This document shows positions 33,001-41,343 of a stretch of 57,487 bases of DNA, piece by piece. The stretch spans positions 1 through 57,487 of the forward strand of contig JAAXZI010000090.1 in the NCBI GenBank assembly GCA_012719955.1, written 5' to 3'. Position numbers and translations under genes: made by a program. Source of the DNA: Phycisphaerae bacterium (GTDB lineage: Bacteria > Planctomycetota > Phycisphaerae > UBA1845 > PWPN01). The notes beneath the pieces were generated by a model. It was not told where the DNA came from. It made no database searches and worked only from the letters and a program-made list of their open reading frames with translations. Position 1 is the first letter of the stretch. Every line of letters begins with the position of its first letter.

Positions 33001-34227
33001 ATGGTCTTGAAGCGATTGGCGACGGTTATCGTGCTCGCGACCCTTGTTTTAGAGGCCAGAGCCAGAGCTCAGGAGGTACACACAATCCAGCCGAACATCG
33101 ATACGAAACGCGAAGAGAACCGCGCCCGAGCTCGCGAACTGGGCATCCAGGTCGGGATCTTGCCGACCGGCCAGTGGAACGCGATCACCGACGTACCCGG
33201 CGTAAAGGTCGGGCACCAGACGGTTTGGAAGGGTGACTCGGTCCGCACCGGTGTGACCGTCATCATCCCGCACGATGGCAACCTCTATCGCCAGAAGGTG
33301 CCGGCGGCGGTTCACTGCGGAAACGGTTTTGGAAAGCTGGCCGGCTCAACCCAGATTGCCGAGTTGGGAACGCTGGAGACGCCGATCGCGCTAACCAACA
33401 CCTTGAGCGTGGCCGCCGGCTTGGTCGGCCTGATCCGTTACACCCTGGCGCAACCGGGGAACGAGGACGTCCGTTCCGTGAATGCCGTCGTCGGCGAAAC
33501 GAACGACGGGTACCTGAACGATATCCGGGGTATGCACGTCACGCCCGAAGACGTGCTGGCCGCAATCAGCGCCGCCACGTCGGGGCCGGTGAGGGAAGGG
33601 AGCGTCGGCGCCGGAACAGGCACGTCGTGCTTCGGCTTCAAGGGCGGAATCGGCACGTCATCCCGCCGTTTGCCGCGGGATCTGGGCGGCTATACCGTTG
33701 GCGTGCTGGTGCAATCCAACTACGGCGGAGTGCTCACCATCAACGGAGCGCCCGTGGGCCGCGAACTGGGCAGCTTTTCGCTCAGCGAGCACACCACCGC
33801 CGCCCCCGGCGATGGTTCGTGCGTGATTGTTGTGGCCACGGATGCCCCGCTCTCGGCGCGCAACCTTGAGCGGCTGGCCAGGCGCGCCATCCTCGGCCTG
33901 GGCCGGACCGGATCGGTGATGCAGAACGGTTCCGGTGATTACGTCATCGCCTTCACCACCGGCTACCGTGTCCCCGATCGGGGCGATGCTCTCGATCCCG
34001 CGGTCGCGACGGTTGCGAACAAGGCAATGAACCCGTTGTTCATGGCGGTGGTCGAGGCAACGGAGGAAGCGCTTTACAACTCCCTGTTTCAGGCAACAAC
34101 GGTCACGGGGATCGGCGGCCATTCGCGGCAAGCTATTCCGCTTGACCGCGTGGTCGAGATCTGCCGGCGCTACGGCGTGCTGAACCTGCAGGAACGGCTG
34201 CCGGGCGTAGACACGTCACGGTTCTGA
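33001..34227 (+). CDS. P1-family (DmpA-type) aminopeptidase, exported
   Basis: A 408-residue peptidase of family P1/S58, which includes the self-cleaving L-aminopeptidase/D-esterase DmpA. A signal peptide (residues 1-24, RLATVIVLATLVLEARARA) predicts export. Family segments are NAITDVPGVKVGHQT, GAGTGTSCFGFKGGIGTSSR (around residue 220, where the autoproteolytic serine lies) and NYGGVLTINGAPVG. An upstream in-frame ATG at 32971 is inside the terminal repeat of the RAYT element, so I use 33001, where the signal peptide begins. The transposon end therefore abuts the 5-prime end of this gene and may have displaced its promoter. Confidence 0.9.
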   Translation: MVLKRLATVIVLATLVLEARARAQEVHTIQPNIDTKREENRARARELGIQVGILPTGQWNAITDVPGVKVGHQTVWKGDSVRTGVTVIIPHDGNLYRQKVPAAVHCGNGFGKLAGSTQIAELGTLETPIALTNTLSVAAGLVGLIRYTLAQPGNEDVRSVNAVVGETNDGYLNDIRGMHVTPEDVLAAISAATSGPVREGSVGAGTGTSCFGFKGGIGTSSRRLPRDLGGYTVGVLVQSNYGGVLTINGAPVGRELGSFSLSEHTTAAPGDGSCVIVVATDAPLSARNLERLARRAILGLGRTGSVMQNGSGDYVIAFTTGYRVPDRGDALDPAVATVANKAMNPLFMAVVEATEEALYNSLFQATTVTGIGGHSRQAIPLDRVVEICRRYGVLNLQERLPGVDTSRF

Positions 34228-34230
34228 TGT

Positions 34231-35229
34231 CTACCGCCCGCAGCACTTTTTGTATTTCTTCCCACTGCCGCAGGGGCAGGGCTCGTTGCGGCCGTGCTTC
34301 GGCTCATCGCGGAAGACGGGCACCGCGTGCTCGGTCTTACCATCACCGGAAGGCTCCCTCCGAGTGGGGAGCCATTGCTTCCAGTCGGCGGCGTAGTTGG
34401 CCTCCTCCTCCGGCTCGTGCGCCGGGGCGGACGGGGTCGTGCTGGGCGCTGATTCCAGGGCCCGCCGCTCCGCCTCGCAGTCTTCCCGCACCGTGGCGAT
34501 GGTGTCGGGCAGCCAATCCTCCACCGGCACGTGCCAGGCCCGGGGTACGCGAGCGCCTTGTCCGTGTTCGAGGCGCTGGATCACGTGCAGCAGTTCCACG
34601 TCCAGGGACTGCTCGTACAGCGCTTTGAGCAGTGGCAGCGAGTCGCGGTCGTTGAGCGCCTCCAATACCCAGGCCGGACCCAGGGCCAACGACCGGGTTT
34701 CAAATCGATCCGGACACTCGCGGATCATCCGCCGGCAAAAGCGGGCTACGCGCTGCCGCGTGGCGGGGTCCGCCGACTCGCTCACGCACAGCAGTGCCCA
34801 GGCCGAGAACCAGCAGTGCAACCGGCAACTCTCCGATTCGATGAGCTGCAACAGGGGCTCGATCAGGATGGGCCCGAGCCGGCCGGCGGCCCGTTCGGCG
34901 GCTTCTTCCAGATAATCCAATCCCGTTTCGCTGGCGCGTTTGAGCATGCGGAGCAGGAAGTCCGCCACGGGGCGCCGGGCCTCTTCGTTCAGTCGTTCGG
35001 CGGCCAGGGCAAAGACGACGACAGCGCCCAGGTCGGTTAAATCGGATGCGTCGTAGCGCTCCGCACGGGCTTGCCGCATCAGCTCGGCTTCGCCCCGGCG
35101 GATCAATTCGTCGAGCACGAGAGGGGATTCGACGGCCGCATCGGCCAGGGCTTGCAGATCCTGCCAGGGGATCTCTTTACGCTGCAATTGAAGTGACTGC
35201 CATGGAAGGACGTCTACAGCAACGGTCAT
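34231..35229 (-). CDS. DUF1186-like protein with SEC-C zinc motif
   Basis: A 332-residue soluble protein. Residues about 20-240 are HEAT-like helices similar to DUF1186. The C-terminus is a SEC-C zinc-binding motif ([20 protein letters not shown]), also present at the end of SecA. The ATG at 35229 is preferred because GGAGG lies 8 bases upstream on the minus strand. An Ala/Pro/Glu-rich linker (about 255-285) joins the two parts. The role is unknown; SEC-C proteins may bind ribosomes or SecB-like partners. It converges with the P1 peptidase gene, with 3 bases between the stops. Confidence 0.75.
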   Translation of the reverse strand: MTVAVDVLPWQSLQLQRKEIPWQDLQALADAAVESPLVLDELIRRGEAELMRQARAERYDASDLTDLGAVVVFALAAERLNEEARRPVADFLLRMLKRASETGLDYLEEAAERAAGRLGPILIEPLLQLIESESCRLHCWFSAWALLCVSESADPATRQRVARFCRRMIRECPDRFETRSLALGPAWVLEALNDRDSLPLLKALYEQSLDVELLHVIQRLEHGQGARVPRAWHVPVEDWLPDTIATVREDCEAERRALESAPSTTPSAPAHEPEEEANYAADWKQWLPTRREPSGDGKTEHAVPVFRDEPKHGRNEPCPCGSGKKYKKCCGR

Positions 35230-35353
35230 GGTACACACCTCCGTCGCCCTTACTCCCTTCAAGGGCATTATAGATCCGGCCGGCGGAGAACGTAGCCGGC
35301 CTTGAAAAACGTCCCGGGCTTGTCAAAAGTCGGCCCGGATCGACAATGCACGC

Positions 35354-36541
35354 ATGGCGACAGACACGAGCGGCGAATCCGTGGCATTGGCCCATCATTG
35401 GCTGGTCGGAATGCGCGGGGGCGAGAAAGTGTTGGCGGCGCTGGCCGAGTTGTTCCCGGAAGCGCCGGTTTATACGCTGCTTGCGCGTCCGGCACGGCTG
35501 GATGCGCCGCTGCGCGCCGCCCGGATCGAGGCGTCGTGGCTACAGCGCTTCGCCTGGATTCCCCACCTGCAGCGCCTGGCCTTCCCGCTGCTGGCTCGCG
35601 CGGCCCGGTCGCTGGACGTGTCCGCATACGACGTGGTCATCTGTTCGGATGCGGCCACCATCAAGGGCGTGCGCGCCCGAGCCGATGCGCTCAAGCTCTG
35701 CTATTGCCATTCGCCCATGCGTTACGTCTGGGATCTATATGACGAGTATCGCGCCCGGGCCGGGTTGCCTGGCCGCATCGGGCTGAAATTGTTTTCAGGG
35801 CCGGTGCGCCGTGCCGATGAGGCCGCAGCGGAGACCGTGACCGCGTTTGTGGCCAACAGCCGGCACGTGGCCGAGCGCATCCGCCGTTGCTATGGCCGGG
35901 CCAGCGTGGTCATTTATCCGCCGGTGGATGTCGACTTCCCTGAGCCACTCATCACCCCTGAAGACTTCTATGTGGTGGTAGGGGCGCACGTGGGTTACAA
36001 GCGCAACGATCTGGCCATCCAGGCCTGCAACGCCCTGGGCCGCCGGCTGGTGGTGGTCGGCGGCGGGCCGCAGCTCAAGCGGATGCGGCGGCTGGCCGGT
36101 CCCACGGTGGAGGTTCTTGGCTGGCAGCCTGACGAGGTGGTGCGTGATTATCTTCGGCGCTGCCGGGCGCTGCTCTTCTGCGGGCAGGAGGATTTCGGCA
36201 TCGTCCCCGTGGAGGCCCAGGCGGCCGGCCGGCCGGTGATCGCCTACGGGCGCGGCGGGGCCACCGAAACCGTGGTGAACGGCCGGACGGGGGTATTCTT
36301 CGGCGAGCAGACCGTCGAGGCGGTCATCGCGGCCATGAAGAATCTGGAAGCCCGTATGAGCGAGTTTTCACCGGAGTCGATTCAGGCGCATGCCCGCCGG
36401 TTCAGCGCCGCGCGTTTTCGCGATGAGTTCCGGCGGTTCTATGTGTGGTGTCTGGAATTGTATCGCGCCGGCGGCCCGCATCGCGTGCGGGCGGCGATTG
36501 AGCAGGGGGACCTGTTCGCCGGCTGCATGAACGCCGGGTGA
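35354..36541 (+). CDS. GT4-family glycosyltransferase
   Basis: A 395-residue GT-B fold glycosyltransferase of family 4, close to WbaZ-type mannosyltransferases of O-antigen synthesis. The N-terminal domain has ALAHHWLVGMRGGEKVL with the donor-side glycine loop. CYCHSPMRYVWDLYDEY is characteristic of this subgroup. The C-terminal domain has GAHVGYKRNDLAI and the nucleotide-sugar motif EDFGIVPVEAQAAGRPVIA, where the E-x7-E is complete. The start at 35354 gives a full N-terminus. It faces the PMT-like gene, so the two are transcribed toward each other. Confidence 0.9.
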   Translation: MATDTSGESVALAHHWLVGMRGGEKVLAALAELFPEAPVYTLLARPARLDAPLRAARIEASWLQRFAWIPHLQRLAFPLLARAARSLDVSAYDVVICSDAATIKGVRARADALKLCYCHSPMRYVWDLYDEYRARAGLPGRIGLKLFSGPVRRADEAAAETVTAFVANSRHVAERIRRCYGRASVVIYPPVDVDFPEPLITPEDFYVVVGAHVGYKRNDLAIQACNALGRRLVVVGGGPQLKRMRRLAGPTVEVLGWQPDEVVRDYLRRCRALLFCGQEDFGIVPVEAQAAGRPVIAYGRGGATETVVNGRTGVFFGEQTVEAVIAAMKNLEARMSEFSPESIQAHARRFSAARFRDEFRRFYVWCLELYRAGGPHRVRAAIEQGDLFAGCMNAG

Positions 36542-36590
36542 CCGCCGTTCTCGCGCGACGGTTCGCGGAACTATGAAAGCGGAACGGGCG

Positions 36591-38396
36591 TCAGTATTGG
36601 ATCCAACCCATATTGCGGAACAGGATGTGGGCCCACGAGTCTGACCACGGCTGCCGCAGGGCGAACGCCACCGTTATCATCGAAATCAACAGCAGCGAAT
36701 AACAGATCGCGCGGCCGGCCAGCCGCCGAGCTATCCATTCGATGCCCGCCGGCAGCATCAGCAACCACAGCGGAATCAGCCAGAACAGCCAGCGGGCGCC
36801 CTGGACGCCGCCGCCGTAGTTGTTGGTCTTGAACGTGTAGTAACCGATCACCACCGCGCTGATCACCAGCACCAGCAGGGCCAGGACGGGTCGCGGCCGG
36901 GCCGGCGCGGGCAGGTACATGCCGATATTGATGAGCAGCAACAGGGCCAGCGGAGCCAGCATGACATAGCCCCGCGGGAGATAGAAGGGGTGATCCGGCA
37001 GCAGTGTGGCCGTCGTCTCATCGAACCGCCCGATCAGCGCGCCGTCCATGCGCGCATCGGCGATCACAACCCCCGCCGCTGCCAGCAGCACCACGCTGAC
37101 CAGGAAGGCCGGGCCAATGCCGGCGTGGCGAAGATGCCGGCCCATGCCCAGCAGGGCCACCAGGAGGATCGGCGTGAGGAAAAAGAACCCGTGGTGTCCG
37201 ATGAGCAGGTGCAGCAGATAAATGCGCTTGGGCTCGGCCAGGCCGTCCATGCCCGTGGTCGGCAGGGGCATCCAGTAGCTGTCCGGGTAATCGTACAGCC
37301 CGCCGGCTTTGCCGAAGTCGGCATACGCCGGCATGAAGGTCCCCATGGCCAGGTAGTTGGTGTACAGAAGGGCCGCCACCGGCAGAATGGCCGGCACGAG
37401 CGCGTAGGCCAGTGTCCGTCGCCAGTCCTTCACCAGCAGCATCAGCAGCACCACCGCGGTCAGCGATGCGGCCGGCAGCTCCATCGTGGCCGCCAGCGCC
37501 GCGAAGAAGCCCGCCAGCGTGAACCAGTACCATTCGCGCCGCGCGTCATACCAGACCCGCATGGCCGCGAAGAGCGCGAAGAGCCCTGTAAACGCCCCGA
37601 TCACGTGGTTGTTGAAGGTGATCGACCAGGGGGTGAGATAGGTGCCCAGGGCGGCCACCGCGATGCAGAAGTACCGCGCATAGGTCGATTCCGTGGCTTC
37701 GCGCATATACCGGGCGATGAGCCACACGAAGATCATGAACGGAATGGCCTGCAGAATGATCAGCGTCGTCCGCATCACGAACCAGCGATGAATGCGGAAG
37801 TCGATCCAGGAGTCGCCCAGGGCTTCGTTGGAAGAGCCATCCTTCGCGCCGTCGGTCTTGCACGCATTGACTACCAGACCGCGGTCACCGGTGATGCGCT
37901 CAAGAGCCGGCACCAGCACCGGCTTCAACAGGTCACTGGTCTTTTCGATGGTCAGGACGATGCCCGCCGCGATGGTGGGCAGCAGCGGCGGCTTGCTGGA
38001 GTAGTAGTGGTAGGTGCCGTCCTCGCCCTTCTTGGCCACCATGTCGATGGTCCAAAACGGCAGGCGGTCCCGGAAGGGGCCGCTTTGCTTGGTATTCCAC
38101 CAGGCCCCGTGATCGGGCAGGTATTCGTAGGTGCCGTGCTGGACCAGGTAATAGACGGTATTCCACCGCGAGGCGTCGTTTGGGCAATAGGAGGGATCGG
38201 GCTGTTGGAGGATGGTGCCGATCACCAGTCCGCCGCCGAGGAACACGAACAGGGCCGTCAGGTTCAGCAGCGAGCGGCTCGCGGCCGGGGGGTGTTTCAG
38301 ATCATCGAGCGGCCGGGTGGGTTGCCGGGCAGGAGAAGAATCCGACGCGGGGCCAGCGGTGAGGTTGTATTCCGTTGGGGGTTCGTTTAAGGGCAT
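36591..38396 (-). CDS. GT39/ArnT-like membrane glycosyltransferase
   Basis: A 601-residue polytopic membrane protein with a polar N-terminal tail and at least ten predicted helices beginning at about 44-62. Residues 72-92 (PNDASRWNTVYYLVQHGTYE) and KPPL at 135-138 match the first extracytoplasmic loop of GT-C enzymes such as ArnT/PMT, where the Asp at 74 would be catalytic. These enzymes move a sugar from a polyprenyl-phosphate donor to lipid or protein outside the membrane. The next gene upstream encodes a dolichol-phosphate-mannose-synthase-like GT2, a plausible donor maker. The acceptor is unknown. Confidence 0.75.
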   Translation of the reverse strand: MPLNEPPTEYNLTAGPASDSSPARQPTRPLDDLKHPPAASRSLLNLTALFVFLGGGLVIGTILQQPDPSYCPNDASRWNTVYYLVQHGTYEYLPDHGAWWNTKQSGPFRDRLPFWTIDMVAKKGEDGTYHYYSSKPPLLPTIAAGIVLTIEKTSDLLKPVLVPALERITGDRGLVVNACKTDGAKDGSSNEALGDSWIDFRIHRWFVMRTTLIILQAIPFMIFVWLIARYMREATESTYARYFCIAVAALGTYLTPWSITFNNHVIGAFTGLFALFAAMRVWYDARREWYWFTLAGFFAALAATMELPAASLTAVVLLMLLVKDWRRTLAYALVPAILPVAALLYTNYLAMGTFMPAYADFGKAGGLYDYPDSYWMPLPTTGMDGLAEPKRIYLLHLLIGHHGFFFLTPILLVALLGMGRHLRHAGIGPAFLVSVVLLAAAGVVIADARMDGALIGRFDETTATLLPDHPFYLPRGYVMLAPLALLLLINIGMYLPAPARPRPVLALLVLVISAVVIGYYTFKTNNYGGGVQGARWLFWLIPLWLLMLPAGIEWIARRLAGRAICYSLLLISMITVAFALRQPWSDSWAHILFRNMGWIQY

Positions 38397-38417
38397 GGAT
38401 TCCTCACTATGCGCTGT

Positions 38418-38505
38418 GAAATCTCAAATTTCTTAATTTCAGATTTCAGATCTCAAATTTCAGATTTCGGATCTTGGATCTCGAATTTCGGATTTCAGGT
38501 CTCAG
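38418..38505 (-). repeat. AT-rich GAAATC/GAAATT word tract
   Basis: Read on the minus strand the words are GAAATCCGAAATTCGAG, GATCCGAAATCTGAAATTTG and similar. The tract begins inside the GT2 coding end (stop at 38495-38497) and runs to 38418. It supplies the stop codon of that gene. Confidence 0.75.
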
Positions 38506-39451
38506 GCCTCGCCACACCCGATTCGCGATCCTGGTTTTCCGTTCCGGCGGCGCACCAGCCGACCCGCTCTGAAACTGTATACAGTTCTTCTGCCGGCCGG
38601 GTGGCGGCCACCAGTTCCGCCACCAGCCCGATCGCGATCAGGATCAACCCGGGAACAACGCCCAGCAGCGGCGATACGATGGGCCCGATCCCCGGGAGGT
38701 AACTCAATAGCCAGGCCGCAATGCAGAACAGACCGGCCATGCCGATGACGTGCTGGGGCCGCCAGCGGTAGCGGGTCAGGACCCAGACGGTGAGCAGGTC
38801 CAGAAAGCCCTTGGCGAAACGCGTGAAGCCGTACTTGCCCACGCCGGTGGTCCGGGCCCGGTGCAGGGTGGGGATCTCCGTCACGCGAAAGCCCCGCGCT
38901 GCCGAGAACACGCCCAGGAAGCGGTGGAACTCACCGTGAATCCTGATCTCGCGCAATACCTGCCGCCGGAAGCACTTGAACCCGCAAACATGGTCGTGCA
39001 GGCGCACGCCGGTCAGCCAACCGATCATCCGGTTGAAGATGCGCGAGGGATAGACCTTGTGCCAGGGGTCGTAGCGGCGCTGCTTCCACCCGCTGACCAC
39101 GTCCCAGCCCTCATCCAGCTTGGCCAGGAAACGCGGTATTTCCACCGGCGGGTCCTGCAGGTCGGCGTCCATCATGAACACGGGGTCGCCCTCGGCCACG
39201 GCGAAGCCGGCCATCAGCGCGGCCGCCTTCCCGTAGTTCCGGCGGAAGCGCAGCCCGCCGATCCGGGGATCGGCCTGGGCCAATTCGACGATCCGGCTCC
39301 AGCTCGCATCCCGGCTTCCGTCGTCCACGAACACGATCTGCACGGGGTAGCCGTTGACGTCGGCGACGGTGAATATTTCTTGTGCGAGCGTGTGCAGCGA
39401 GTCCTGCTCGTTGTACACGGGAACGACAATACTAATTAGGCGAGGCAACAT
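38495..39451 (-). CDS. GT2 glycosyltransferase, DPM1/ArnC-like
   Basis: A 318-residue GT-A enzyme. Strand and metal motifs are SIVVPVYNEQDSL, FVDDGSRD and MMDADLQDPP. The C-terminal region has two hydrophobic helices (about 234-254 and 260-282). Homologues attach glucose or mannose to polyprenyl phosphate in the inner membrane. It lies 98 bases upstream of the PMT-like gene on the same strand, which suits a donor-maker and donor-user pair. The last few residues (VARPET) derive from a repeat tract. Confidence 0.9.
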   Translation of the reverse strand: MLPRLISIVVPVYNEQDSLHTLAQEIFTVADVNGYPVQIVFVDDGSRDASWSRIVELAQADPRIGGLRFRRNYGKAAALMAGFAVAEGDPVFMMDADLQDPPVEIPRFLAKLDEGWDVVSGWKQRRYDPWHKVYPSRIFNRMIGWLTGVRLHDHVCGFKCFRRQVLREIRIHGEFHRFLGVFSAARGFRVTEIPTLHRARTTGVGKYGFTRFAKGFLDLLTVWVLTRYRWRPQHVIGMAGLFCIAAWLLSYLPGIGPIVSPLLGVVPGLILIAIGLVAELVAATRPAEELYTVSERVGWCAAGTENQDRESGVARPET

Positions 39452-39579
39452 AAGGGCGTCATTGTGGGGGAGACCACCCGGGATGGCAACTGTGAGGGCA
39501 GGCTATTTTTCAGGCGGGTCTCTCGCCCGCCGCAGGGTTCAGGGGGGCTGGGGCCTGTCCCGAAGGGGTTCAGCAAACC

Positions 39580-39633
39580 GTGTGGCCCAGGCATCCTGCC
39601 GGTATCTGCACCGGTAAGACGCCTGGGCCACAC
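39580..39633. repeat. Nested inverted repeat (cruciform-like)
   Basis: GTGTGGCCCAGGC (39580-39592) and GCCTGGGCCACAC (39621-39633) are perfect complements. The 28-base loop contains a smaller hairpin (CCGGT...ACCGG). A further GGCGGG...CCCGCC palindrome lies near 39516-39534. Confidence 0.8.
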
Positions 39634-39662
39634 CTGCCAGGATTGACCATTATCGGACAGCC

Positions 39663-39840
39663 CCGGATCCGCAATGGGACAAGCTCTTGCTCACCTCAAG
39701 ACGGACCGCAATGGGATGAGGTCTTGCTTACCTCAAGACGGCACCGGATCCGCAATGGGACGATGTCTTGCTTGCTATAAGACCGGTCTCGATTCGCGAT
39801 AAGACAGACCCGGATTTGCCATAAGGCAGAGCCGGATGCG
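39663..39840 (+). repeat. Tandem degenerate ~40 bp repeat
   Basis: Three to four decaying units share CCGGATCCGCAATGGGAC and GTCTTGCTTACCTCAAGACGG. The last copies become GATTCGCGATAAGACAGA and GGATTTGCCATAAGGCAGA. No gene is present in 39452-39939. Confidence 0.8.
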
Positions 39841-39850
39841 CTTACCTTTT

Positions 39851-39882
39851 CACTTTCTCACTTTCTCACTTTCCCACTTTCG
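39851..39882 (-). repeat. Tandem 8-bp repeat CACTTTCT
   Basis: Four units CACTTTCT, CACTTTCT, CACTTTCC, CACTTTCG. On the minus strand they read GAAAGTGA words just after the stop of the PHP gene (39940). Confidence 0.85.
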
Positions 39883-39939
39883 CACGCTTCCTACCCCTCC
39901 CGCCGTGCTGGGCAACACCGGCGGCGAATGCCTCGCGTC

Positions 39940-41223
39940 TTAAGACCCCGGCGTCACCGGCTGGGTCCATGCCACTTCCACATCCCCCTCTCGGAACGGG
40001 TTAGGATGCTTGGCGTCCGAGATCACCTTCGCCCGGACGTAAATCTCCTGGCCGGTGAGCGTGTACTTGGGGTTGGTTCCCGACACTTCGGACAGCACCT
40101 TGCCGATCTCCGGGTTGCTCCGATCCGGGGGCGCCGCCGCAGACCCGCGCGAATCGCGGAAGTTCTTCAGGGTCCCGATGAACTGCGTCTTGTAGGAGAC
40201 GCCCGGCCGGGCCTGGATGCGCAGCTCCAGCGTATTGTCTGCAAAGCGAACGTCGTCGAGCACCACGCCGGTGGTGGCATAGAAGTCGCCCCGCTCCAAG
40301 GCGTCCACGATGTGTTGCGGCGTCAGGTAGCGTGACCGGACCATGACCCACCCGCGCCCCGGGTTGGCCGACTTGATCTCCCAGTTCACGTAGTTGTGGG
40401 CGTCGTCCGAGGCCATGCCGTACATGATCCCCAGGTTCAGGTCCGTCAGCCGGCGGGCCAGGGCAATGTCCCACATGCGCTCCACGGCCGGGCGCTCGTC
40501 ATCGCCGTAGTTGTGCACCATGGGATGACCATTGTGCACCTCGAACAACCTGTCCCCGCGCAGCCGCATGAGGTCCTCGACCGTGACCGCCCAACCGAAG
40601 TTGGGGTGATTCAGATGGGCAATCATCGGTTGCCCGGTCCGCTTGCGCTGTTCCATCACAGCATCGATGTTGTTCTGGATGGTCTCCAGCACGGTTTTGC
40701 CGCCGGGGGGCTTGATCGTCTCCTTCAGGTTCACGCCATTCACGTGAATGGGTTTCCGCTCGCAGGAGTCGCTGAGTTCCTCGCCCGGGATCAGCAGGAA
40801 TTTGCCGGCCTCCTCGAACAACGGCCGGAACTCGGCCAGTGTCTTAAGCCGGTACTCGGTCCGGCCCTCCCGGGTGCGTGTCTCGACCCAGTCGGGGCCG
40901 AAGGTCTTCACGTAAATTTCCACCGCCTGGAGGAGAATCTGTTGTCTCTCGGGGTTTTTATGATTGGGGAACCACCATTTCTCATGGTCGGCCATGATGT
41001 TGTGGTCGCTGAGCACCAGGAAGTTGTAGCCGTGATCCTTGTACCACTTGACGGCCACCTCGGGGGCGGTGTCGGCGTCGCTCCACCAGGTGTGCGTGTG
41101 GGTGTTGCCCTTGAACCAGCGAGGTTCCGGTCGCTCTCCACTCTGGGCCAGGGTGGATCCGGCCAAGAGGGTAATACCAGCAATTGTCAGCACGATACGT
41201 CGGGTTATGTGTTTTTGGCTCAT
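39940..41223 (-). CDS. Exported PHP-domain phosphoesterase
   Basis: A 427-residue protein with a signal peptide (residues 1-26, IVLTIAGITLLAGSTLA) and a PHP-type metal site as in CehA/McbA proteins. Metal motifs are GNTHTHTWWSDAD, VLSDHN, IPGEEL, AHLNHPN, EVHNGH and SDDAH, in family order. PHP enzymes cleave phosphoester or related bonds with two or three metals. The C-terminal 80 residues look like a small beta domain. Export suggests that it acts on an extracellular or periplasmic substrate. No partner gene is adjacent. Confidence 0.85.
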   Translation of the reverse strand: MSQKHITRRIVLTIAGITLLAGSTLAQSGERPEPRWFKGNTHTHTWWSDADTAPEVAVKWYKDHGYNFLVLSDHNIMADHEKWWFPNHKNPERQQILLQAVEIYVKTFGPDWVETRTREGRTEYRLKTLAEFRPLFEEAGKFLLIPGEELSDSCERKPIHVNGVNLKETIKPPGGKTVLETIQNNIDAVMEQRKRTGQPMIAHLNHPNFGWAVTVEDLMRLRGDRLFEVHNGHPMVHNYGDDERPAVERMWDIALARRLTDLNLGIMYGMASDDAHNYVNWEIKSANPGRGWVMVRSRYLTPQHIVDALERGDFYATTGVVLDDVRFADNTLELRIQARPGVSYKTQFIGTLKNFRDSRGSAAAPPDRSNPEIGKVLSEVSGTNPKYTLTGQEIYVRAKVISDAKHPNPFREGDVEVAWTQPVTPGS

Positions 41224-41343
41224 GGAAGCAGATTTTAGATGAGAACCTTTGGCGAGGGAAGGACCAAGTATTCAATGTGAAATCTTCACTCTTCAGGTAA
41301 GATGGGGTTTGTGCCCCTTGTCTGGGGCAGGGTTGAAGTGGTT

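Noticed and set aside
36990-38390. 466-codon plus-strand frame opposite the PMT-like gene
   Set aside because: Antisense shadow, rich in Gln, Arg and His, no recognisable domain.
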